Below are positions 1 through 7,524 of a DNA stretch of 64,000 nucleotides, piece after piece; position 1 is the stretch's first letter; each line of letters starts with the position of its first letter. The stretch is from NCBI RefSeq assembly GCF_900108335.1, contig NZ_FNVT01000002.1, forward strand, positions 372,001 to 436,000, given 5' to 3'. The position numbers were made by a program, and so were the translations under genes. The notes under the pieces were generated by a model. That model saw only the letters and a list, made by a program, of their open reading frames with translations. It was not told where the DNA came from and did not search any database. This stretch comes from Nonomuraea solani. GTDB taxonomy: Bacteria; Actinomycetota; Actinomycetes; Streptosporangiales; Streptosporangiaceae.

Positions 1-424
1 GGATCATCGACGCCTCCGGCGCCGCCAGCACCACCGGACCGCACGCCAGCGCCAGCAGGGCCAGCACGATCGAGCGGATCCGGCCCGCCATCACCAGCAG
101 CGCGCCGGCCAGCAGCCCGCACACGGGGGTCCACGCCGCCCCGAACACCGTCAGCGGCAGGTACGTCAGCCACGCCTGCACGGCCACGATCCACCACGAC
201 CCGGCCCGGCGCTTCGGCAGCTCCGTGACGAACCTGAGGTGCAGCGCCAGCAGGACGACCAGCGTCACCGTGCCCTCGATCGCCCGCCCCGACTCCACCA
301 GCCCGGCGGACACCGGCACCGCCAGGCCGATGATCCCCGCCGCCAGACCGAGGCCGCCCACCCATGGGGAGCCTTCGAGTTTCGCGCGCGCCCTAGACAC
401 CACTCCACGGCGTGTGTCCTCCAC
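1..424 (-). CDS. Membrane sensor protein, probably histidine kinase (N-terminal part, runs off the window)
   Basis: Reading the minus strand from a GTG at 424 gives an open frame to the window edge (141 codons, no stop). A GGGGGTG purine run lies about 8 nt upstream of that GTG; GTGs at 403 and 400 are alternatives. After a short basic start there are about four hydrophobic helices separated by short charged loops, including an ELPKRR loop near the middle. This resembles the membrane input region of actinobacterial NarL-type sensor kinases, but no kinase core is inside the window, so the function is inferred from topology only. It is transcribed away from the aldo/keto reductase gene. Confidence 0.5.
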   Translation of the reverse strand, partial: MEDTRRGVVSRARAKLEGSPWVGGLGLAAGIIGLAVPVSAGLVESGRAIEGTVTLVVLLALHLRFVTELPKRRAGSWWIVAVQAWLTYLPLTVFGAAWTPVCGLLAGALLVMAGRIRSIVLALLALACGPVVLAAPEASMI

Positions 425-739
425 CTCACCCCCGGTGTGCTTCGGATCGACGGGATCACCGCGTTGCCAAAGCTCATCCCGTTTTGCAACGTTCCTCTAA
501 TCGACCCGATCGGCCCTGCCGTGTAAAGGTCGTTTCCGCTTTTGGACAGCCCTGACTCCCCGTCGGCCCCATGGTCAACAGGACCTCCGGGCGGTTGCGG
601 GCTCAGCCCCTGCCTTCGTGGGCCTTCGTGGGCCGCCATGCCGGCTCCCTTGACATGCGGCACCACGGTCGTGCCTCCTCCCGGGGGCTCAAGACGGGCG
701 GCGCGACCGAGCCAGGGGCCGCCTCATAAGCTGAACGCC
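425..739. other. Divergent intergenic region
   Basis: About 315 bp between the divergent sensor gene and the aldo/keto reductase gene. I see no convincing gene. A TTGACA hexamer at about 651-656 points toward the reductase gene but has no good -10 at normal spacing. A 10-bp direct repeat (TCGTGGGCCT/TCGTGGGCCG) lies near 617-637. Confidence 0.4.
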
Positions 740-1708
740 ATGGATTACATGCGACTTGGTAACACCGGCTTGAAGGTCTCCCGGATCTGCCTGGGCATGA
801 TGAGCTACGGCGACCCCGGCAGGCAGAAGTGGGCGCTGCCGCTGGAGCAGGCCGAGCCCATCATCCGCAGGGCCGCCGACGCGGGCGTGACGTTCTTCGA
901 CACCGCCGACGTCTACAGCCAGGGCGAGAGCGAGGTCGTGACCGGCGACGCGCTACGCGCGATCTTCCCCCGGCGCGAGGACTACGTGCTGGCCACCAAG
1001 GTCTACTTCCCGATGGGCCGGGGCCCCAACGAGCGGGGCCTGTCGCGCAAGCACGTACACGCCGCCATTGACGCCTCTCTGCGGCGGCTGGGCACCGACC
1101 ACGTCGACCTCTACCAGATCCACCGATGGGACGACGAGACCCCCATCGAGGAGACCATGGAGGCACTGCACGAGGTGGTCAAGGCGGGCAAGGCCCGCTA
1201 TATCGGGGCGTCGAGCATGTGGGCCTGGCAGTTCGCCAAGGCGCAGCACGTGGCCGAGGCCAACGGGTGGACGCGGTTCGTCTCGATGCAGAACCACCTC
1301 AACCTCCTCTACCGGGAGGAGGAGCGCGAAATGCTGCCGCTCTGCGCCGACCAGGGGGTGGGCGTGATCCCGTGGAGCCCGCTGGCGCGGGGCGTGCTGG
1401 CCAGGGCGGGCAGTGCCGCCACGACCACCCGGGCCGGGTCCGACGACCGGATCGACCACCTGTACGACCCCGAGAACGACAAGCTCATCCTCGACCGGGT
1501 GGCGCAGGTGGCCAAGGATCGCGAACTGCCCGCCGCTCAGGTGGCGCTGGCCTGGCTGCTCCACAAGCCCGGGGTCACCGCGCCGATCGTGGGGGCGACC
1601 AAGGACCGGCACGTGGACGACGCGGTGGCGGCCGTGTCGGTGCGGCTGTCGGAGGAGGAGGTGGCCTTCCTGGAGGCTCCGTACCGGTCGCGCGAGGTGC
1701 GCTTCTAA
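740..1708 (+). CDS. Aldo/keto reductase
   Basis: A 322-residue NADPH-dependent aldo/keto reductase, predicted to be a soluble (alpha/beta)8 barrel reducing carbonyl compounds. The family signature is visible: LGNTGLKVS at the N-terminus, a catalytic Asp and Tyr in FFDTADVY (residues about 52-59), Lys in VLATKV, and His in YQIHRWD. The C-terminal half has the cofactor-binding IPWSPLARG and APIVGATK stretches. The open frame extends upstream to 542, but the ATG at 740 begins the family-conserved MDYMRLG sequence and is preferred; ATG 749 is an alternative. It is monocistronic, 86 bp before polX. The substrate cannot be told from sequence. Confidence 0.9.
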   Translation: MDYMRLGNTGLKVSRICLGMMSYGDPGRQKWALPLEQAEPIIRRAADAGVTFFDTADVYSQGESEVVTGDALRAIFPRREDYVLATKVYFPMGRGPNERGLSRKHVHAAIDASLRRLGTDHVDLYQIHRWDDETPIEETMEALHEVVKAGKARYIGASSMWAWQFAKAQHVAEANGWTRFVSMQNHLNLLYREEEREMLPLCADQGVGVIPWSPLARGVLARAGSAATTTRAGSDDRIDHLYDPENDKLILDRVAQVAKDRELPAAQVALAWLLHKPGVTAPIVGATKDRHVDDAVAAVSVRLSEEEVAFLEAPYRSREVRF

Positions 1709-1794
1709 GGGCCTCCGCTTCTTACGGCCTGGACCTCTTGAGACGACCTCCGCCGGTCGGCCGGATTGTCGGAGCGACACCCTAAGGTATTCGC

Positions 1795-3474
1795 ATGCGG
1801 GCAAATGAGGAGGCGGCGGCGGCGCTGCAGGAATACGCGGAGCTGTTCGCGCTCTGCGGCGGCGACGCCTTCCGGGTGCGGAGCTACCAGAAGGCGGCCA
1901 AGGCGATCGCCGGGTTCCCCGAGGACATCTCGATCGTCGACGTGCGCGGCGTGCCCGGCGTGGGTGAGGCGATCGCCAAGAAGATGGAGGAGTTCCTGCA
2001 GCGCGGGAGCTTCCGCCAGCTCGACGACCTGCGCGGGCGGGTGCCCGAGGGCGTGCGCCGACTGACCCGCGTGCCGACGCTGGGTCCGAAGACGGCGATC
2101 ATGCTGTTCGAAGACTACGGCATCGACTCCACCACGGCGCTGAGCGAGGCCATCACCTCGGGCCGCCTCGACGGCGTCAAGGGCCTCGGCCCCAAGACGC
2201 TGGCCAACCTGCTCAAGGGCATCGAGCAGCTCGAACAGGCCGGCCGCCGGGTGCACGTCGGCGTGGCCATGTCGCTGGCCGAGCAGGTGATGGGGTCGCT
2301 GCGGGCCGAGCGGATGGCGTACGCGGGGTCGCTGCGGCGGATGAAGGACACGATCGGCGACATCGACATCCTGGCGGTGGCGCCCGAGTCCATCATGGAA
2401 GACTTCCGCGCCCAGCCCTACGTCGCCGAGGTCATCGCCGCCGGCGACAAGAAGACCTCGATCCGCACCACGTCCGGCATCCAGGTGGACCTGCGCGTGG
2501 TGCCGGCCGGGTCGTGGGGCGCGGCGATGCAATACTTCACCGGCTCCAAGGAGCACAACGTCGCCATCAGGGAGATGGCGGTGAAGAAGGGCTGGAAGCT
2601 GTCCGAATACGGGCTGTTCGAGGGTGATCGGGTGATCGCCGCCGAGTCCGAGGAGGAGATCTACGCGGCTCTCGGCATGCAGTACGTACCGCCGCCGATG
2701 CGTGAGGACGGCGGAGAGGTCAAGGCGGCGCTGCGGGGCGAGTTGCCCACGCTCGTGGAGCTGTCCGACCTCAAGGGCGACCTGCACACGCACACCGACC
2801 TGACGGACGGCATCGCCTCGCTGGAGGACATGGTCGCCGCCGGGCATGCCCGTGGCTACGCCTACTACGCGGTCACCGACCACGCGCCCGATCTGGCGAT
2901 GCAGCGCATGACCCTGGACAAGGCGCTGGAGCAGCGTTCCCAGGTGGCCAAGCTCCAAGGGAAATATCCCGACATGCGCCTCCTGCACGGCACCGAGCTC
3001 AACATCGCCCCCGACGGCTCGGTGGACTGGCCCGGGGAGGTCCTGCGGGAGTTCGACGTGTGCGTGGCGTCGGTGCACTCCCATTTCGGGATGTCACGCG
3101 ACGAGATGACCCGCCGCTTCATCACCGCCTGCGAGAACCCCTACGTCGACATCATCGGCCACCCCACCACCCGCAAGATCGGCAAACGCGACGGCGTGGA
3201 CGCCGACTGGGAGGCCGTCTTCCGCGCGGCCGCCCGTACGGGCACCGCGATGGAGATCGACTCCTTCCCCGACCGCTCGGACCTGCCATCCGACCTGGTG
3301 CGGCTGGCCAAGCACCATGGGGTCAAGTTCTCGATCGACAGCGACTCGCACGCGATCCCGCACCTCAGCAACCAGCGGTTCGGGGTGGGGATCGCGCAGC
3401 GGGCGTGGCTGACGACCGACGACGTCATCAACACCTGGCCCCTCGACCGGCTTCTGGCCTTCCTGGGCCGCTGA
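1795..3474 (+). CDS. polX: DNA polymerase/3'-5' exonuclease PolX
   Basis: A 559-residue bacterial family X DNA polymerase, expected to act in gap-filling base-excision repair. An N-terminal helix-hairpin-helix region (VPGVGEAIAKKMEEFL, then a second hairpin VPTLGPKTA) is followed by the polymerase palm with the metal-binding GDIDIL motif near residue 187. A C-terminal PHP phosphoesterase domain starts at about residue 327 with GDLHTHTDLTDG, and further His residues follow in VTDHAPD, SVHSHF and IGHPTTR. Length and domain order are normal for bacterial PolX. The gene is convergent with the SH3-protein gene, leaving only 3 bp between the two stop codons. Confidence 0.95.
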   Translation: MRANEEAAAALQEYAELFALCGGDAFRVRSYQKAAKAIAGFPEDISIVDVRGVPGVGEAIAKKMEEFLQRGSFRQLDDLRGRVPEGVRRLTRVPTLGPKTAIMLFEDYGIDSTTALSEAITSGRLDGVKGLGPKTLANLLKGIEQLEQAGRRVHVGVAMSLAEQVMGSLRAERMAYAGSLRRMKDTIGDIDILAVAPESIMEDFRAQPYVAEVIAAGDKKTSIRTTSGIQVDLRVVPAGSWGAAMQYFTGSKEHNVAIREMAVKKGWKLSEYGLFEGDRVIAAESEEEIYAALGMQYVPPPMREDGGEVKAALRGELPTLVELSDLKGDLHTHTDLTDGIASLEDMVAAGHARGYAYYAVTDHAPDLAMQRMTLDKALEQRSQVAKLQGKYPDMRLLHGTELNIAPDGSVDWPGEVLREFDVCVASVHSHFGMSRDEMTRRFITACENPYVDIIGHPTTRKIGKRDGVDADWEAVFRAAARTGTAMEIDSFPDRSDLPSDLVRLAKHHGVKFSIDSDSHAIPHLSNQRFGVGIAQRAWLTTDDVINTWPLDRLLAFLGR

Positions 3475-3477
3475 CGC

Positions 3478-4143
3478 TCACCCACTCCAGGGCTGGAGCC
3501 GATCACGCCAGACCCAGTGGCCCTTGTGATCCCCGCTCTTGAGCCGCACCCAGTGCTCGGGCCCACGACCTCTGGAGGCACAGGTGGCACGGACCGGCTC
3601 GTCGGACGGGGGCAACTCACCCACCGCCTCGTACTTCTTACCCGGCCCTTCCCTGACCGGGGCGGGGTGATCCGTCGCGAGAACGTAACGGCAGGTCGGG
3701 GACAGGGCACCGCCTTCGGCGGCACCTCCGGCAGCAACCGGACCGGCGCCTCCGGCGAAGGCTCGGATGCCACCTCCAGCGGAAGCCGGGCCACTGACGC
3801 CGGCAGAGGCTCGAACGGCACCTTCGGGGGAGATCAGGGCAGCGGCTTGAGCGGCGCCTTCAGCACCGACTGGACCGCCGACCCCAGCGGAGGCTCGGAT
3901 GGCGCTTCCAGCGGAGATGGAGGCAGCGGCTTGGGCGACACCTGCATCAGCGGCCGGGCCACCGACTCCAGCGGAGGCTCGAATCACACCTCCAGCGGCG
4001 GCCAGGCCAGTGGGTCCGGCGGAAGCCGCGCTGGTAGTTCCGGCGAAAGCCAGGCCGGTGGCTTGGGCGGCGGCTTGGGCGCTCGCCGGGGTGAGAGCGG
4101 CGAGGGTGAGCGCGGCGGCGGAGACAGTGGTGGCGACTCCCAT
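3478..4143 (-). CDS. Secreted Ala/Gly-rich repeat protein with C-terminal SH3-like domain
   Basis: A 221-residue predicted secreted protein. The ATG at 4143 is chosen because GGAAGGGG lies about 8 nt upstream and because it begins an N-terminal hydrophobic stretch ending in TPASA, a plausible signal peptide; an open frame continues upstream to 4383 but has no signal. Residues about 23-150 are low-complexity Ala/Gly/Ser/Val with near-perfect 28-residue repeats. The last 70 residues (CRYVLATDHPAPVREGPG to VRLKSGDHKGHWVWRDRL) look like a bacterial SH3 domain with two Cys. A cell-wall or extracellular role is inferred. The opposite strand also has an open Gly/Ser frame, a by-product of the repeat composition. 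Confidence 0.65.
   Translation of the reverse strand: MGVATTVSAAALTLAALTPASAQAAAQATGLAFAGTTSAASAGPTGLAAAGGVIRASAGVGGPAADAGVAQAAASISAGSAIRASAGVGGPVGAEGAAQAAALISPEGAVRASAGVSGPASAGGGIRAFAGGAGPVAAGGAAEGGALSPTCRYVLATDHPAPVREGPGKKYEAVGELPPSDEPVRATCASRGRGPEHWVRLKSGDHKGHWVWRDRLQPWSG
3820..3987 (-). repeat. 84-bp coding tandem repeat (28-residue unit)
   Basis: Two adjacent in-frame 84-bp units encode 28-residue repeats of the SH3-protein linker (residues about 53-80 and 81-108). Each begins IRASAGVGGP and ends near a Ser/Gly-rich turn. A degenerate third unit beginning VRASAGVSGP follows. Such repeats commonly vary in copy number between strains. Confidence 0.75.
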
Positions 4144-4542
4144 GAGCAGATCCCCTTCCGGCGGAACATACATCGGGAAGAAGCCCCTGCTCCCAAATCC
4201 AGACTTAACGCCACATAACCTCACACGTTGCCCCACCCTTGGCCCTGCCCCGCCCTGCCATAGACCCCCGGCACCCCACCAGAGCCACCCATTGACGCGC
4301 CATTGCCCTTGAACTCCCCGGAACCCACGACCCTCTCCCCTCTCCCCTCTCCCCGCACCCCGCACCCCGCACCCGGACATCAACCCACACGGGCATCAAC
4401 GCACACGGGCATCAACCCACACGGGGCCAACACGAACGCCCCACCCATCCACCCCGAGAATGACAAACCCAGGGTGGATGTGCCCCAACGAACAATACGA
4501 AAGAGTGTTCCCGCCACCCACCTCCCAAGGAGACCCCCGAAC

Positions 4543-5274
4543 ATGCAGCCACCGAGATCACGCAAACTGTGGGCACGGATCACCGCCGTGCTGGCGGCCC
4601 TGCTGGTCGCCACCGTCGCCGGGATCGCCGTGGCATATCCCTCCATAGCCGCGACCACATGCCCCGGCTGCTACGGCCTCACCGAACTGGAGGAGGGCGT
4701 CTACACAGAGGACGGCCTGTCAGCCCAGCAAAAGTCCCAGGTCAGACAGACCGTAACGCAGTCCCGCGAACTGATCGCAGCCTTCTACGGCTCCCGCGCC
4801 AGCTCCCCCACCCTCTTAATCTGCCTGACCGAGCCCTGCTACACCCGCATAGGCGGCGGAAAGGAACGCGGCATAGCAGTGCTCAACCGCTCGGTGATGC
4901 TCTCCCCCAAGGGCATCAACGCGGCGATCGCCTCCCACGAGATGTCCCACGTCGAACTCCACACCCGGCTGACGTCAGGCGCAGAGATCCCGCAATGGTT
5001 CGACGAGGGCCTGGCCGTGGTCGTCGCCAACGACCCCCGCTACCTCGCCCCCGAGTCCGCTTCCGACCGCTGCCTGTCCGCCCCGACAAACCCGCTGCCA
5101 GTGACCCTGGAGCAGTGGCTGAGCACGGCAAGCAAGGACACGAACACCTACGCCAAGTCGGCCTGCCAGGTGACCCGCTGGCTCCGCGACAACCAGGGCC
5201 GCACCGGCCTCCTCTCCCTGATCGACCGCCTCAACGCCGGCGAACCCTTCTCCTCGATCGTCCACCTCTCCTAA
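4543..5274 (+). CDS. Secreted/anchored HExxH zinc-metallopeptidase-like protein (peptidase MA-like)
   Basis: A 243-residue protein. The ATG at 4543 is preceded by AAGGAGA (about 4527-4533) and starts a basic then hydrophobic signal or anchor (ITAVLAALLVATVAGIAVAYP); the frame is open upstream but Pro/His-rich and without a signal. The mature part holds the zinc-binding HEMSH motif (from about residue 130), with a downstream Glu in QWFDEGLA. This is the HExxH...E layout of gluzincin-type or peptidase MA-like proteins. Several Cys (CPGC, CLTEPC, C..C near the C-terminus) suggest disulfides outside the cell. Substrate unknown. Confidence 0.75.
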   Translation: MQPPRSRKLWARITAVLAALLVATVAGIAVAYPSIAATTCPGCYGLTELEEGVYTEDGLSAQQKSQVRQTVTQSRELIAAFYGSRASSPTLLICLTEPCYTRIGGGKERGIAVLNRSVMLSPKGINAAIASHEMSHVELHTRLTSGAEIPQWFDEGLAVVVANDPRYLAPESASDRCLSAPTNPLPVTLEQWLSTASKDTNTYAKSACQVTRWLRDNQGRTGLLSLIDRLNAGEPFSSIVHLS

Positions 5275-5476
5275 CCCCACTCCCACCCACCACCGTGACC
5301 GGTGCAGGCTGGAGCACATCCTCGACCGCATCATCACGCCCCTCCCACCCACGTCCGAGCCTCGCGGAGGGCGGCCACGCCTCCCCACATGACTAAACGC
5401 CCGCCACTCGCCACTCGCCAGCACGATAGCCACGAGCCGCGAACCGCGAACCACGAGCCGCGAACCGCGAACTGCC

Positions 5477-5567
5477 GGTCGCCGGTCGCCGGTCGCCGGT
5501 CGCCGGTCGCCGGTCGCCGGTCGCCGGTCGCCGGTCGCCGGTCGCCGGTCGCCGGTCGCCGGTCGCC
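5477..5567. repeat. 7-bp tandem repeat (GGTCGCC) x13
   Basis: Thirteen uninterrupted copies of GGTCGCC, with partial units at both ends (about 5475-5570). A GCACGATAGYCAC sequence occurs on both sides, near 5422 and 5569, so the array sits between short direct repeats. Because 7 is not a multiple of 3, each copy-number change shifts the reading frame, which argues against coding use. Confidence 0.9.
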
Positions 5568-5722
5568 GGCACGATAGTCACCACCTGCACGAGCACAGTC
5601 ATGGTGTGGGCAGCAGCGCAGCGTGGTGAGCAATACTTTCCAGGACTTCAAAATCGCGACGCCACGGCCACCAGGAATGGCGCGGGCACGAGCAAACGAG
5701 CGGTTGACCACCCTCTGCCGCG

Positions 5723-5855
5723 CAGTGAGTTGACCATCCGCTACTGCACCTCCAGCAGCGAGTTGATCACCCACCGCCGTGCACGCCAGCAATGAGTTGG
5801 CTACTCACCGCCGCGCACTTCAGCAGTGAGTTCACCGCTCACTGCGTGCTTCCAG
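5723..5855. repeat. Degenerate 32-34-bp tandem repeat, 4 copies
   Basis: Units at 5723-5755, 5756-5789, 5790-5823 and 5824-5855. All begin CAGYGAGTT or CAATGAGTT, share a central CACC/CAC stretch followed by GC-rich sequence, and end in CAG. A partial fifth unit precedes at about 5702-5722. Units are directly adjacent with no spacers, so this is not a CRISPR array. Confidence 0.7.
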
Positions 5856-6333
5856 CAGGGACCGGCGTTAGGGTCGCCCCGGTATCCGAGCCGATCACGA
5901 GACCCACAGCCCACATCTTCCTCCTCGACAACCCGCTTGGGGCGGTGGGTGAGGTGGTCACAGTTGGTGGGGGTGGTGTGTGGCGGGGTCGCGCCTGGTG
6001 CGGCATCGGTTAGCGAAGCGGGACCCGTTCGGGGCCGGTGAGCGGCGGTTGCGGCTGGTCGGGGCGATGGGCTTGGAGGTCGCGGTTGGAGGGTCGACTG
6101 GGGGTGCGCTCTCGCTTGGTGCGGCAGTCGGTGGAAGAAGCAGGCGTCCGATCAGGTCGGTGGGTGAGGTGATGGCAGGCGGTTGGGTGGTTGGGCGGGG
6201 TGGGTAGGGGTGGACTGAGGTTGGAACGTTCCTTTGATGGTCTTGCAGATTTCGGCAAGGAAGCGTGCGCGGGGGCAGTGGGAGGAGATTAAATGGTTTA
6301 CAGGTAGGAAATAGGTACTAGGAGGTGATGTCC

Positions 6334-7380
6334 ATGAAGCAGGCCATGGCGACGATCATCAAGCCGCTGCCCGATCACCTGTTCAGGGTGCATGGCAACA
6401 GTGCCGAGATGCGCTGGGAAGCCATGTCGGGGCTCGGGTACCACACCCCGGCCGACCGGTTCTTCGTACGGAACCACACCACCACCCCCATCATCGACGT
6501 GACCACCTGGCAACTGCGGATCCACGGTGACGGGGTGCGATGTCCGCGCGTGTTCGGTTACGAGGATCTGCGGGCCATGCCGTCGCGGACGTTCGATGTG
6601 GCGATCGAGTGCGCCGGGAACGGGCGGCGGTTCTACCGGACGCAGCAGCACGACGGCGCTCCCGGTACGCAATGGGGGCTGGGTGCGATCGGGGTGGCCC
6701 GGTGGCGTGGGGTGCCGCTGCGGTATCTGCTCAAGGAGGCCGGTGTGCTCCCGGGCGCCGTGGACGTGCTGCCCACCGGGCTCGACGCGCCGTTCGAGGG
6801 CTACGGGCACGTACGCCGTCCGCTCCCGATCGCCAAGGCCATGGACGACGTCCTGGTCGCGTACGAAATGAACGGCGAACCGCTTCCGCCCGACCATGGA
6901 TTTCCGGTGAGACTGGTGGTGCCGGGATGGGTGGGAATTGCGTCGATCAAATGGCTCGGCGACATTGAAGTGTCAACGAGAGAGCTCTTCACTCCCTGGA
7001 ACACGGTCTTTTACCGCGACGTCACGACGCAACCGGTGAAGAGCGCTTTCGAGCTCGCCTGGAATGCGCGCCTGCCCGTCATGGGGCCGCACGTTCTGCG
7101 CGGCCGGTCGTGGTCGGGGCGGGGCAGGATCGTCCGGGTCGAGGTCAGCTTCGACGAGGGCATGAGCTGGCGCGCGGCCGAACATCACGGGCAGCACCTG
7201 GTCAGCGCGTGGCTGCCATGGCACATTGCATGGGCGCCCCGGCGTACGGGCCCGCGCTTCCTCATGGCACGCGCCACCGACGAGACCGGCGCCACGCAGC
7301 CCCTGGTCACGCCCCGGCATCCCTTCGGATATCATTTCGACGCGGTCGTGCAACATCCCATTCACGTGGTCAATGGATAG
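6334..7380 (+). CDS. Sulfite-oxidase-family molybdopterin oxidoreductase
   Basis: A 348-residue protein of the sulfite oxidase/nitrate reductase molybdopterin family. The molybdenum-ligating Cys is in VAIECAGNGRRFY (near residue 93), followed by GAIGVARWRGVPL and the GFPVRLVVPGWVG loop. The C-terminal third is a dimerisation-like domain (GRGRIVRVEVSFDEG, ATDETGATQP). No heme-binding N-terminal domain is present, so electrons must go to a separate partner; none is encoded nearby. No Tat signal is visible, so cytoplasmic location is inferred. The start is uncertain: GGAGG at 6321-6325 is best spaced for the ATG at 6334, while GTG 6325 and ATG 6328 are in frame. Confidence 0.85.
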   Translation: MKQAMATIIKPLPDHLFRVHGNSAEMRWEAMSGLGYHTPADRFFVRNHTTTPIIDVTTWQLRIHGDGVRCPRVFGYEDLRAMPSRTFDVAIECAGNGRRFYRTQQHDGAPGTQWGLGAIGVARWRGVPLRYLLKEAGVLPGAVDVLPTGLDAPFEGYGHVRRPLPIAKAMDDVLVAYEMNGEPLPPDHGFPVRLVVPGWVGIASIKWLGDIEVSTRELFTPWNTVFYRDVTTQPVKSAFELAWNARLPVMGPHVLRGRSWSGRGRIVRVEVSFDEGMSWRAAEHHGQHLVSAWLPWHIAWAPRRTGPRFLMARATDETGATQPLVTPRHPFGYHFDAVVQHPIHVVNG

Positions 7381-7524
7381 GCAAATGTCACCGATCCCGG
7401 CTGAGCTGGCCATTCTCTAATCGGCGGAACGGTACGCCTGAATTCATCTGGAAGACTCGCGCGGAAACCTTCCGGAAATCCCCTCGTGTGATGCTGCCGA
7501 GACCACGGGAAAAAAGGAGAGCCG

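Larger units (their letters stand above)
5275..6333. other. Gene-free repetitive region, about 1 kb
   Basis: No credible gene was found on either strand. Open frames here follow repeat composition (Arg/Pro/Ala or Pro/His-rich, no ribosome-binding sites). The region holds a 13-copy 7-bp tandem repeat at 5477-5567, a degenerate CGAACCGCGAAC array just before it, a four-copy 32-34-bp degenerate repeat at 5723-5855, and a G/T-rich stretch at about 5930-6230 in which GGTGGG/GGTTGG motifs recur. It separates the peptidase gene from the sulfite-oxidase-like gene and may be a decayed or expanding non-coding segment. Confidence 0.6.

Noticed and set aside
953..1804. 283-codon reverse frame across the first aldo/keto reductase
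   Set aside because: Antisense shadow with low-complexity composition.
3517..4218. Gly/Ser-rich forward frame opposite the SH3 protein
   Set aside because: No ribosome-binding site or domain; the reverse frame has a signal peptide, ribosome-binding site and SH3 domain.
5334..5792. 152-codon reverse frame across the 7-bp array
   Set aside because: Sequence is only GDRRPAT repeats that follow the DNA repeat; frame shifts with copy number.
5723..5855. Possible CRISPR array
   Set aside because: Units are adjacent without spacers and diverge in the middle; no cas genes.
5930..6300. Degraded transposase or gene remnant in the G/T-rich stretch
   Set aside because: No recognisable motif, terminal repeats or ribosome-binding site; a RHRLAKRDPFGAG fragment gave no match I can name.
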